A stretch of 64,000 nucleotides of DNA, taken from positions 496,001 to 560,000 of the forward strand of contig NZ_JAPWGM010000003.1 of the NCBI RefSeq assembly GCF_027213715.1, written 5' to 3'. Every line of letters starts with the position of its first letter. The first letter of the stretch is position 1. This DNA comes from Pedobacter punctiformis (lineage in GTDB: Bacteria > Bacteroidota > Bacteroidia > Sphingobacteriales > Sphingobacteriaceae). The notes below the pieces were generated by a model. That model saw only the letters and a list, made by a program, of their open reading frames with translations, did not search any database and was not told where the DNA came from. The translations under genes were made by a program, and so were the position numbers. Positions 47,515-56,424 of the stretch are shown here, piece after piece.

Positions 47515-50427
47515 TTAATATTGTGAAGTTGGATGCACCAGCACATGTGGTGCTGGTGGTTTTGGATTAATTTTTACACTAAAATTGATTTGCGTACTGC
47601 AACCAGCAACATTTTTAATGGTTAAAATTCCATTGTAAGTACCCGCCGCGGCATTTACCGGAATATTAAAAGGAATGTTGCCTGCTGGTAAAGGTTGATT
47701 ATTAATGGGATCAAAGCCACCGCTAACCCAGCTTATGCTATAGGTTAGCGGATTATTTACAACATCAGTATAGGTTAATGATGAACTTGCGGAACCAACG
47801 CAAATCTCCGGATCGGTACCCAGTGTTAAGTTTGGCAAGCCACTCACGATAACGATAAAATCTTGTTTTTTCTCTTCACAACCGGTGGCTGTTGCAGTGA
47901 TGGTGGCTGTGCCGGTAAAAGTAGCCGACCATGTTACCTGCCCCGTTGAAGAATTTATAACGCCTGCCTGCAAGGGCATTAATGTATATACAATTTCCGT
48001 TGTGTTACTGGCCGTAGCTGTATAAGTATTGGTTCCGGCACCAATACAGCGCTGATCTGTAAGGCCACTATTAAAAACAGGCAGGGTTACATTATCGTTA
48101 ACTGTAATTTTACCGGTAATACTTAGGGCAGCACCTTGCGTGGCTGACACTGTATAAGTCATTCCGGCCGTTGTTACGGTAGGTGTTCCGCTTATGGTTA
48201 ATTTTTTAGTGCCCGAATTATAAGATGCAGTTACCCCGGCAGGCAATCCGGTAATCTGAACATTCGTAGTTGCAGGCGGAATATCGTAAACAATAGGATT
48301 CATCACAGTGTTTACACAAACTATCCGGTCGCCTGATCCGGTTGTGGTTGAAGCCGAACTTTGATCGTTGTTACTAACCTGATCGGGTTGCGATCCTGTT
48401 ATAGTAGCAGTATTTACATTAACCCCGGTTTGAACAACTTTCGCAGTAATTTTTAAAGTTGCTACGGCCCCGCTTGCCATATCTCCAATCGTCCAGATTC
48501 CTGAAGTAGCATTATAAGTTGTACCTGCGGACGGAATACTGGATACATAATCATATCCTGCCGGAAGTTTATCCGAAACTGATACACCTACCGCGTTACC
48601 ATTTCCTAAATTTTCAGCTTTTAAAGAAAAAACAACATTTGTATTGAGTTCCGGGTAGGCAATATCAACTGTTTTGGTAATCGACCGGTCTATATTACAA
48701 AGCGAAATGGTTAAGGGTAAAGAGGGCGCACTAATGCCGCATTCCAATTGAGTTGTAACCGTATAATTACCCGATGTAGTGGCAACATAAGTATCATTGG
48801 TTGCTCCATTTATGGCAATACCATTAAGATACCACTGATAAGGAGCCGAGTTTGCTGTGGCCGTTAAGGTTGCTGCAGAACAATCGGTTTGACTTAAAAT
48901 GGGTTGTTCGGCTTTTTCAGGAAAACGGGAAATAAAGTTAGACATCGAGAAAGCACTGCTCTGCTGCACCATAGAAACTGTAAGTCTGCTGGTACTGGTG
49001 ATAATGATGGTATTTGGCGAGCCAATATTAGTTTGAGTAAAACTGATTAGCGAAAGCCCGGTGCTGCCCAAAGGTTTGCGGGTACCTATACCTGCAATGG
49101 TTTCTATGTCTTTATTGGTATAAGGAGAAGATCCTTTGGTAGTCAGATAAATTTTATCCGTGCTTTTAATAATAATATATCCAAAATAAGGCAAATCGGT
49201 GCTTTGAACATAAGCTGTAAATTTTGAAGTTTCGACTCTCTTAGAGCCCGAACAACTCGATATCGGGACCAATGTGGCCACATCTACCTCACAGCCACCA
49301 CCACTGGACACCCCTGCTGTACCTGAAAAAACTTCAATATTTTTGGTGGCTAAAATCCAGCTTGACGAATATCGCCCTGTGTTGGAATTTTTATCATAAG
49401 TACCATTAATATAGCCATGATTGAAAGTTTGTTTATCTCCTGGTTGTGCCAAAACATAGGTTGTTGTTCCTTTTTGTACACCGTTCTGATCAAAATTTAT
49501 AACGGTAAAACTGGTATTTGCCTCAGTAGCAATTACGGTCGTTTGTTCTGCAATTAAATTCCCTTCGCCCCTAACCACTACATATTCGGCACCAAGCGAG
49601 GCAATTGGAGGAATTGGATTGTAAGCACCATCACCACAGCCTCCGGGCGCATCAAGATCTGCTGCAGTATTCATTACAGCCGGGGCTGAAGCCTCAACCA
49701 AAGTACCCATTGCTGCAGTGAATAAATAACTCTGACCGGCATTTAAAGTCGCTGTAGCCAGGCCGCCTATTTTAACAATGGTATTATTTTCTATAGCCAT
49801 GATGCTATAGATTGGCGGATGGGTGCTGCCTGAAAGATTTCCATCCCGGTAATAACCTACACGAAAAGAGGTCCCGATGGCGGCATCACCAAAACTAAAA
49901 AGAGAAGCATTACCTTTAATATCAGCATCTGAGCCATCAGTGCTGCCCAGATTATCGGAGGCTACGTTTCTTAAATTTACTGAAACCGATCCCGTAGCCT
50001 GTACAATTAAGCCTGCACCGCTAAGTACAGTATTTAAAGCATAGGCAGGAACATCTTTAGGCAATCCCGAAAAACGATAAACATAGGGCGTACCCTGAGC
50101 ACAGGTAAAAGAGGTGATTAAAGTTCCATCACTTTTGGATATCGTTCCGGTAACGGTTCCATTATCAGAAGTAATTACAATTTCGTTGGCCTTGCTCCAA
50201 TATTGCCAGGGCGCAGGTGCAATATAATGTTTAGAATAACTTGGGGGTAAGAGTTTACTTTTAATTGTGCCCTTTAACAAAGAAGAAAAATCCAACCCGT
50301 TTTTTAGTGTTAAATCAGTATTGTTTTCTGATAAAACAGGATAACGTGCAGAGGCTATATTTACTGTTCCCAGTAATATCAAAGCCATTAATACGTTATA
50401 AAAAAAACTAAGTAGATTTTTAACCAT
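47515..50427 (-). CDS. large surface protein with IgGFc-binding-like, Ig-like and DUF11 domains
   Basis: This protein is about 970 residues from the ATG at 50427; a GTG at 50448 would add seven. A membrane/signal segment (LLSFFYNVLMALILLGTVNIASA) is followed by a region resembling IgGFc-binding N-terminal domains (about 60-480, 'GSDADIKGNASLFSFGDAAIGTSFRVGYYRDG' and 'WILATKNIEVFSGTAGVS'). Then come an Ig-like segment with 'PYQWYLNGIAINGATNDTYVA', a DUF11 repeat ('NTNVVFSLKAENLGNGNAVGVSVSDKLPAGYDYV') and further Ig-like repeats. It ends 'PPAPHVLVHPTSQY' without a type IX C-terminal domain. It is first gene of the surface-protein operon. Confidence 0.85.
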   Translation of the reverse strand: MVKNLLSFFYNVLMALILLGTVNIASARYPVLSENNTDLTLKNGLDFSSLLKGTIKSKLLPPSYSKHYIAPAPWQYWSKANEIVITSDNGTVTGTISKSDGTLITSFTCAQGTPYVYRFSGLPKDVPAYALNTVLSGAGLIVQATGSVSVNLRNVASDNLGSTDGSDADIKGNASLFSFGDAAIGTSFRVGYYRDGNLSGSTHPPIYSIMAIENNTIVKIGGLATATLNAGQSYLFTAAMGTLVEASAPAVMNTAADLDAPGGCGDGAYNPIPPIASLGAEYVVVRGEGNLIAEQTTVIATEANTSFTVINFDQNGVQKGTTTYVLAQPGDKQTFNHGYINGTYDKNSNTGRYSSSWILATKNIEVFSGTAGVSSGGGCEVDVATLVPISSCSGSKRVETSKFTAYVQSTDLPYFGYIIIKSTDKIYLTTKGSSPYTNKDIETIAGIGTRKPLGSTGLSLISFTQTNIGSPNTIIITSTSRLTVSMVQQSSAFSMSNFISRFPEKAEQPILSQTDCSAATLTATANSAPYQWYLNGIAINGATNDTYVATTSGNYTVTTQLECGISAPSLPLTISLCNIDRSITKTVDIAYPELNTNVVFSLKAENLGNGNAVGVSVSDKLPAGYDYVSSIPSAGTTYNATSGIWTIGDMASGAVATLKITAKVVQTGVNVNTATITGSQPDQVSNNDQSSASTTTGSGDRIVCVNTVMNPIVYDIPPATTNVQITGLPAGVTASYNSGTKKLTISGTPTVTTAGMTYTVSATQGAALSITGKITVNDNVTLPVFNSGLTDQRCIGAGTNTYTATASNTTEIVYTLMPLQAGVINSSTGQVTWSATFTGTATITATATGCEEKKQDFIVIVSGLPNLTLGTDPEICVGSASSSLTYTDVVNNPLTYSISWVSGGFDPINNQPLPAGNIPFNIPVNAAAGTYNGILTIKNVAGCSTQINFSVKINPKPPAPHVLVHPTSQY

Positions 50428-50841
50428 AAGCAACTGATCAAAATCCACAAAGCAGCGTCATTTTTATTCCTAAAATTTAATCAAAAGCGGTTAAGCAACT
50501 GAATAAATTTTAACCTAACAAACTATTAATCAAAAACTTGATTTTAGTAATTGTTATGCAGTACTAAATATGTCAAAATAGGGGATTTTTCAGCCGAAAA
50601 TAATCAAAAATCCATTAATAAAAATATACTTAATATTAAATTTTTAAATAAGCTAACTAACTGTATAACAAACATTTACATAAATTAAAAATTATGTATT
50701 TTTAGTGCTACAACAATCGGAAATATTTGTTTTTGCCAATCTTTAGCACCAATAAAAATGCTTCCTCCTAACCCCTGTATCCATCAGGCTTTTAGCTTAC
50801 AAGCTGAAATAAAACATCGTAAATTATCGGGCACAATTAAT
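50428..50841. other. AT-rich intergenic region, no gene seen
   Basis: This 414-base gap between the surface-protein operon and the lipoprotein gene has no ORF above 30 codons that looks coding and no strong hairpin. It should contain the minus-strand promoter of the operon; no full TTTG-N19-TAnnTTTG match was found, only partial ones. Confidence 0.5.
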
Positions 50842-51417
50842 TTATTTTTTTATTTCAAAAACAATTTTGCCGTCTTTCTTTAGTTCCATATTTCCCTGAT
50901 GTTCTGTATAAACATAGTTTTTATTACTGTATTGGATACCTGAGCCTGTTGTATCTCCTTTTAAATGAATGGTTTCTCCATCCAGTAAAAAAGTGGCTTT
51001 ATTTAAGGTATTGTTAAACGACATTTGCAATTTTTTCCCTGTTTTATCAATCACCGTACTCTCTACAACATCATCTTTATGTTTAAAAACAACCTTATCG
51101 TCTTTGGTTAATTCTAAATCGCGGCCTTTTCCCCTCAATTCGTAATGATCGTTTTTGTACCAGATACCCGAGGCTGCTTTCTGTCCTTCCAGTTCTATCT
51201 CTTCTCCATTTAAAAGAACAGTTGCAGTGTTTTTGCTGTTATTAAAAGCCATGCCCAGTTTTGAACCATCCTCATTTATTATCGAATCCGCAACAATTTC
51301 CTCTTTAACAGTGGTCTCTGTAGCCGTGGTTTCTTTAGAATCTTTTTTTGACTCCCCGTTGCATGAAGCTAGAAATAAACCACTTATAATTGCTGCTGTA
51401 AATACTTTCCTTATCAT
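50842..51417 (-). CDS. lipoprotein with two MliC-like repeats
   Basis: This 191-residue lipoprotein, from the ATG at 51417, has the lipobox LFLASC (Cys about 19) and an acidic linker. Two repeats of about 60 residues follow: 'GMAFNNSKNTATVLLNGEEIELEGQKAASGIWYKNDHYELRGKGRDLELTKDDKVVFKHKDD' and 'QMSFNNTLNKATFLLDGETIHLKGDTTGSGIQYSNKNYVYTEHQGNMELKKDGKIVFEIKK'. The pattern (F-NN-..A..LL-G-..L.G...SGI.Y.N...GKG..LEL.KD) resembles the MliC lysozyme-inhibitor fold, but the cysteines of MliC are absent. The function is inferred only. Confidence 0.65.
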   Translation of the reverse strand: MIRKVFTAAIISGLFLASCNGESKKDSKETTATETTVKEEIVADSIINEDGSKLGMAFNNSKNTATVLLNGEEIELEGQKAASGIWYKNDHYELRGKGRDLELTKDDKVVFKHKDDVVESTVIDKTGKKLQMSFNNTLNKATFLLDGETIHLKGDTTGSGIQYSNKNYVYTEHQGNMELKKDGKIVFEIKK

Positions 51418-51529
51418 AAAACTTTTATTAATTGATGTGATATAGAAACAACAAAAAACTGACCAAAAAGTGCAGGTCAATGTTAAGTTTTACTTCCACC
51501 TGCGGTGAGACCATAACCAGTATGCCCGT

Positions 51530-51661
51530 TTAAAACAAATGGTTTCCTGTAGTTTTTGAATAAAATACAAAGGGGTAAACGACTAAAAGGATAATGAAGA
51601 GGAGCACCAATCCAATAATGCCCCTAACATGAAAAATTTCTTTGGACAGATCATAAGACAT
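51530..51661 (-). CDS. possible 43-residue membrane microprotein
   Basis: An ATG at 51659-51661 opens a 43-codon frame with a polar N-terminus (MSYDLSKEIFHVRG), a single strong transmembrane stretch (IIGLVLLFIILLVVYPFVFY) and a short polar tail. The pattern is that of a small inner-membrane protein. It occupies the 361-base gap between the lipoprotein gene and glgB; the remaining 230 bases show nothing else. Confidence 0.45.
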   Translation of the reverse strand: MSYDLSKEIFHVRGIIGLVLLFIILLVVYPFVFYSKTTGNHLF

Positions 51662-51778
51662 TATTTAAGAAAGAGACACGATAATCTTACTTTACCCCTA
51701 CACTGAAAAATAATTTAATCAAAAAATTATTAAGCTAATCTTTGAGGCTAAATAATGCTTTAAAAGCATCAAGCTCTT

Positions 51779-53743
51779 TTACTTGCTTTTAAAAATGACT
51801 ACTGCAAGGGGCGGTAAGTTAACAGAAATAGAAAATTTCTGATTATTATAACCTTGTTTATCCGGAATAAGATCTCCACTGTTTAACTGTCCGCTGCCAT
51901 AAAATTCGGTTGCATCGGTGCTAAATAATTCTTTCCATTTGGTTTGAAAGGGCACCCCTATTTTATAATTTTCACGAATAACAGGTGTAAAATTCAGCGC
52001 AATAATTAATGTATCTTTTGCTTTTAATCCCTTACGCATGTAAACAAATACAGATTCGTTACCATTATCGGCATCAAGCCATTCAAAACCTTCATAGCTA
52101 AAATTAAAATGATGTAGTGCAGGTTCTTTACGGTATAAAAAATTTAGAGCCTTAACCGTTTCCTGCATACCTTTATGCGGAGCATATTGTAATAAATGCC
52201 AATCCAGAGATTGAGTAAAGTTCCATTCGTTGGTATCACCAAATTCGCTACCCATAAATAAAAGCTTAGCACCGGGATGCGTAAACATATAACCATAAAG
52301 GGCCCTCAAATTGGCAAACTTCTGCCATTCATCTCCAGGCATTTTATATAACATCGGCGATTTTCCGTGTACCACTTCATCATGCGAGAAAGGAAGCATA
52401 AAATTTTCAGTAAAAGCATAAGTCATGCTAAAACTTAACTGGTTATGATGATGTTTTCTGCCCAAAGGATCAACTTTGAAATATTTTAAGGTATCATTCA
52501 TCCAGCCCATCATCCATTTCATACCGAAACCAAGTCCGCCAGCATAAACCGGATGCGTTACACCAGGATAAGTACTGCTTTCTTCGGCAATGGTTTGTAC
52601 CCCTTCAAAGTTTCCATAAACAGCTTCATTCAAATCTTTTAAAAATTGAATGGCCCCCAGATTTTCACTTCCGCCATATTCATTGGTTGCAGCATCTGCT
52701 TCTTCCCTCGAAAAGTTAAAATAAAGCATAGAAGCTACGGCATCAACCCTCAGTCCATCGGCATGGTACTGATCCAGCCAGAATAATGCGTTACTGATCA
52801 AAAAAGACCTGACTTCGTTGCGGTCGTAATTAAAAATATAAGATTTCCAGTCTGGATGAAAACCTTTGCGCATATCGGCATGCTCGTATAAGTGTGTGCC
52901 ATCGAATTCGTATAATCCGTGCCTGTCGCCGGGGAAATGTGAGGGTACCCAATCTAAAATAACGGCAATATTGGCTTTATGTAATTCATCAATCAGGAAC
53001 ATTAAATCCTGAGGGGAGCCATAACGGGAACTGGCACCAAAATATCCGGTAATTTGATAACCCCAGCTTGGAAAATATGGAAATTCCATTACCGGCATCA
53101 GCTCTACATGGGTAAAGCCCATTTCGGTAATATAAGGAACTAATGTTTTTGCAATTTCCCTGCAATTTAAAACCCTTTCAGGATTACCGGGATCGCGTTG
53201 CCAGGAGCCTAAATGTAACTCATATACCGAAATTGGCTGATCAAGGGCATTTAACTTCGGTCGTTTTTTTAGCCAGGACTTATCTTTCCAGCTGTAACCG
53301 GTATCCCAAACTATAGAAGCGGTTTGTGGCGGATGTTCCCACCTTGTTGCATAAGGATCTCCTTTTTCGTGTTCAGATTCATCAAAACCTTTAACAAAAT
53401 ATTTATAAACTTCTCCTTTACCTATATTCGGAATAAAACCTTCCCAGATGCCGGATGCATCCCAGCGCTTATTTAAAATGTGGCTTCCGCGGTTCCATCC
53501 ATTAAAATTACCAACAACGGTTACTTTGATGGCATTGGGTGCCCAAACGGCAAAATACGTTCCGGCTGTATTTTCTACAGTTAACAGATGAGCCCCCATT
53601 TTTTCGTAGAGGCGAAAGTGTTTTCCAACCAAAAACAGGTCAATATCGTAATCACTGAACAAGCTATACGCCCAAACGGACTGGCTTTGATCAATTTGTG
53701 GTACTACTGCTTTTTTTGCAGGAACTTTTTTTACTGCTGACAT
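51779..53743 (-). CDS. glgB: 1,4-alpha-glucan branching enzyme
   Basis: This GH13 enzyme makes alpha-1,6 branches in glycogen. It has about 654 residues from the ATG at 53743; the upstream part of the frame overlaps the terminator region. An N-terminal CBM48 (about 55-140, 'HLLTVENTAGTYFAVWAPNAIKVTVVGNFNGWNRG') precedes the barrel with 'VILDWVPSHFPGD', the nucleophile Asp in GLRVDAVASMLYFNFS, the acid Glu in IAEESSTYPGVT and Asp in LPFSHDEVVHGKSPM. It follows the GH31 gene on the same strand, with a hairpin between. Confidence 0.95.
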   Translation of the reverse strand: MSAVKKVPAKKAVVPQIDQSQSVWAYSLFSDYDIDLFLVGKHFRLYEKMGAHLLTVENTAGTYFAVWAPNAIKVTVVGNFNGWNRGSHILNKRWDASGIWEGFIPNIGKGEVYKYFVKGFDESEHEKGDPYATRWEHPPQTASIVWDTGYSWKDKSWLKKRPKLNALDQPISVYELHLGSWQRDPGNPERVLNCREIAKTLVPYITEMGFTHVELMPVMEFPYFPSWGYQITGYFGASSRYGSPQDLMFLIDELHKANIAVILDWVPSHFPGDRHGLYEFDGTHLYEHADMRKGFHPDWKSYIFNYDRNEVRSFLISNALFWLDQYHADGLRVDAVASMLYFNFSREEADAATNEYGGSENLGAIQFLKDLNEAVYGNFEGVQTIAEESSTYPGVTHPVYAGGLGFGMKWMMGWMNDTLKYFKVDPLGRKHHHNQLSFSMTYAFTENFMLPFSHDEVVHGKSPMLYKMPGDEWQKFANLRALYGYMFTHPGAKLLFMGSEFGDTNEWNFTQSLDWHLLQYAPHKGMQETVKALNFLYRKEPALHHFNFSYEGFEWLDADNGNESVFVYMRKGLKAKDTLIIALNFTPVIRENYKIGVPFQTKWKELFSTDATEFYGSGQLNSGDLIPDKQGYNNQKFSISVNLPPLAVVIFKSK

Positions 53744-53764
53744 ATGTATTTTGGCTAGATAATT

Positions 53765-53796
53765 AAAACCCCAAATGCTAAACAGCATTTGGGGCT
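53765..53796 (-). terminator. intrinsic terminator between GH31 gene and glgB
   Basis: A perfect 11-bp stem: CCCCAAATGCT (53769-53779) with AGCATTTGGGG (53784-53794) and a 4-base loop. On the minus strand it is followed by TTTTAATT. It lies just past the GH31 stop and 22 bases before the glgB ATG, so it may limit read-through into glgB. Confidence 0.8.
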
Positions 53797-53803
53797 AAAA
53801 GAT

Positions 53804-56266
53804 TTACAGACCGAAAATCTGTATTTCTGAGAAGTTTTTATTGCATTTAAACTGTACGCAATTTTTATCGTCGGTATAAAAATCTTTGATCTCTTTATCA
53901 TCAACCATTATTTTTCTAACCTGGAATTTAACCCCCATCAATTTGCAGGCATATAACTCATAATTAGGCGTGTATAAACCTTCAATTAATTGAGTAATTT
54001 TTAAATGCTGAGCATCTCCTTTTACGGTGAATTTTTTCTCCAAATAGATATCCTGTTCGTATGCAAAAGTATCACCGTGATCTTCGTACATAAACGAATT
54101 AACTTCGTAATTGCTGTAATAAATATTTAAAGTTACTTCAGTTATGGCTTTCTCGTCTACATACTGCATAACCGGATATTCAGGAATAACTGAACCTGCC
54201 CTTACAAAAATTGGCATACTGTCTATTTTAGCTTCTACCGTATGCTCACTTTCTCCGTCAAGTATTTCATTAGTCCAGTAATTATACCAGCTGCCTTTTG
54301 GCAAATAAACCACTCTTGAAATAGCCCCTTGTTCTAAAACAGGGCAAATTAAAAGTTTATCGCCATAAGTAAATTCGTCCTGACGGAAATGATTACTGAT
54401 ATTTTCCTGCTCCAGCATCACCAACGGCCTTAATATTGGAAATCCGTAGCGGTGATGTTCCCAGAAAACGGAATATAAATAAGGCATTAAACGATACCTT
54501 AATTCAATAAATTTACGGTTAATATCTTCAAAAAATTCTCCGAAACTCCAGGGTTCACGTTCTGCGGTATCTCCGGCAGAGTGTGCACGCATAAAAGGAG
54601 AAAAAGTTCCTAACTGAATCCAGCGGGAGAATAATTCTCCATCTGGCTCTCCGCTAAAACCACCAATATCGGTACCACAAAAAGGAACACCTGATACAGA
54701 TAAACGCTGACACTGTATATTTCCGATTTTTAAATGTTCCCAGGTGGCAATATTATCACCTGTCCAAACACTGGCGTAACGCTGCATACCCGAGTAACCG
54801 GCTCTTGTAATGGTAAACGGACGCTTATTGCGCATCAGTTTTTTCAGCCCTTCGTAAGTAGAACGAACCATTTGCATCCCATATACATTATGTGCCTTAC
54901 GGTGCGAACCGCGGAAACCGTCATAGTTGTGGCGAACATCATTAGGGAATGTTCCTGAGCCAAATACGGCAGGTTCGTTCATATCGTTCCAGAAACCTGC
55001 AACGCCCATTTCAACCAATTCTTTGTACAGATTACCAAACCAGGTGCGTACAGCAGGGTTAGTAAAATCAGGAAACTGACAACGCCCAGGCCAAACATGC
55101 CCTTCCATATAATAATCATCGCTTCGGCGACAGAAGTACCTGTTTTCCTTACCTTCTTTGAAAACCCAGTAATCATCGTCAACTTTAATTCCAGGGTCAA
55201 TCATTACTACGGTTTTAAAACCATCATCAGAAAGCTCTTTAATCATCCTTTTCGGATCGGGGAAGTATTTTTTATTCCAGGTAAAACAACGGTAACCATC
55301 CATGTAATCGATGTCCAGATAAATGGCATCACAAGGAATTTTACGGGTTCTGAACTGTTTTGCAATTTCTTTTACTTTGGTTTCAGGATAATAACTCCAG
55401 CGGCATTGCTGATAACCTAAAGTCCATTTTGGCGGCATTGGGTGTGTACCAGTTAAACTTGCATAACGTTTAACCACATCCATCATATGCGGGCCATGGA
55501 TATAATAGTACTGTAATTCGCCACCGTCAGACCAGAAACTGGTTTTATTTACATCTTCACTACCAAAATCAAAATAAGATTTAAAGGTATTATCGAAAAA
55601 TATACCGTAAGCGGCCTGATTATGAATACCCATATAAAATGGGATGGTTCTGTATAGCGGATCCTGGTTCCAGCCAAAAGAATAGGCATCGGTATTCCAG
55701 TTTTCAAATCTGCGGCCACGTAAATTAAAGTTGCCTGATTTATCTCCTAAGCCAAAGAAATTTTCTTCGGGATGGCATTTTTTAGTTGCATAAATATAAT
55801 AACCACCGAAATCAACATTTTCTTCCCAGTGCATAGAATTGGCTTCATCAACCATAACCAGGTTGTTGATATTATCATGGAAAGAAATATGGAAGTTGGC
55901 TTTTTCTATTTTACAGGTTACAGAGTGTGTAGATACGGTATAACTATCATCATCTTCCTGCATTTTAAACAGGGATACTTTCTGATCTACTTCAGGCACG
56001 GCATAAGAAAAATCATCCAGAAAGACACCGTGTGGTGCCAGACGAACCCGGATAATATCATCACTTACCACGCGGATTTCCACGCGGGCATCTCCATCAG
56101 AGAAATAAAATTTGTTTCCTTCTTTTTCTACCTTTTTTACTGCGCCAAGGTATTGTTTTACAATTGGCTTTACAGATATATCTACGGGGTTATTTAAGTG
56201 CTGTATTTCCTGCTCCTTCTCAATTAACTCACTGATCTCGTCTTGTTTGTCGTTTTGCGATTCCAT
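53804..56266 (-). CDS. alpha-glucosidase, glycoside hydrolase family 31
   Basis: This 820-residue GH31 enzyme has no signal peptide and is therefore probably cytosolic. An N-terminal beta-sandwich precedes the (beta/alpha)8 barrel with 'CDAIYLDIDYMDGYRCFTWNKKYFPDP' near 315, the nucleophile Asp in GFWNDMNEPAVFG near 432 and an acid/base Asp in VWTGDNIATWEHL near 505. GH31 alpha-glucosidases and alpha-xylosidases cleave from the non-reducing end. It was probably transcribed with glgB, for glycogen or starch-type glucan use. Confidence 0.92.
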   Translation of the reverse strand: MESQNDKQDEISELIEKEQEIQHLNNPVDISVKPIVKQYLGAVKKVEKEGNKFYFSDGDARVEIRVVSDDIIRVRLAPHGVFLDDFSYAVPEVDQKVSLFKMQEDDDSYTVSTHSVTCKIEKANFHISFHDNINNLVMVDEANSMHWEENVDFGGYYIYATKKCHPEENFFGLGDKSGNFNLRGRRFENWNTDAYSFGWNQDPLYRTIPFYMGIHNQAAYGIFFDNTFKSYFDFGSEDVNKTSFWSDGGELQYYYIHGPHMMDVVKRYASLTGTHPMPPKWTLGYQQCRWSYYPETKVKEIAKQFRTRKIPCDAIYLDIDYMDGYRCFTWNKKYFPDPKRMIKELSDDGFKTVVMIDPGIKVDDDYWVFKEGKENRYFCRRSDDYYMEGHVWPGRCQFPDFTNPAVRTWFGNLYKELVEMGVAGFWNDMNEPAVFGSGTFPNDVRHNYDGFRGSHRKAHNVYGMQMVRSTYEGLKKLMRNKRPFTITRAGYSGMQRYASVWTGDNIATWEHLKIGNIQCQRLSVSGVPFCGTDIGGFSGEPDGELFSRWIQLGTFSPFMRAHSAGDTAEREPWSFGEFFEDINRKFIELRYRLMPYLYSVFWEHHRYGFPILRPLVMLEQENISNHFRQDEFTYGDKLLICPVLEQGAISRVVYLPKGSWYNYWTNEILDGESEHTVEAKIDSMPIFVRAGSVIPEYPVMQYVDEKAITEVTLNIYYSNYEVNSFMYEDHGDTFAYEQDIYLEKKFTVKGDAQHLKITQLIEGLYTPNYELYACKLMGVKFQVRKIMVDDKEIKDFYTDDKNCVQFKCNKNFSEIQIFGL

Positions 56267-56368
56267 CCTACTTTTTCAAAAATTTAAAAATATCTTACTC
56301 TCAAACCGGGATGTGCTTAAGAAAGTACTATAATACAAATATTTTATAAAAGCAGGTTACTAATTCAT

Positions 56369-56406
56369 AAAAAAAGCCTCCAATACTTAAAAAAGTACGG
56401 AGGCTT
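56369..56406 (-). terminator. terminator downstream of the TonB receptor gene
   Basis: AAGCCTCC pairs with GGAGGCTT around a loop that itself can fold (TACTT with AAGTA). A run of seven T follows on the minus strand. It lies 18 bases past the receptor's stop. Confidence 0.85.
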
Positions 56407-56424
56407 CAGAGAGAAAAAATAAGC

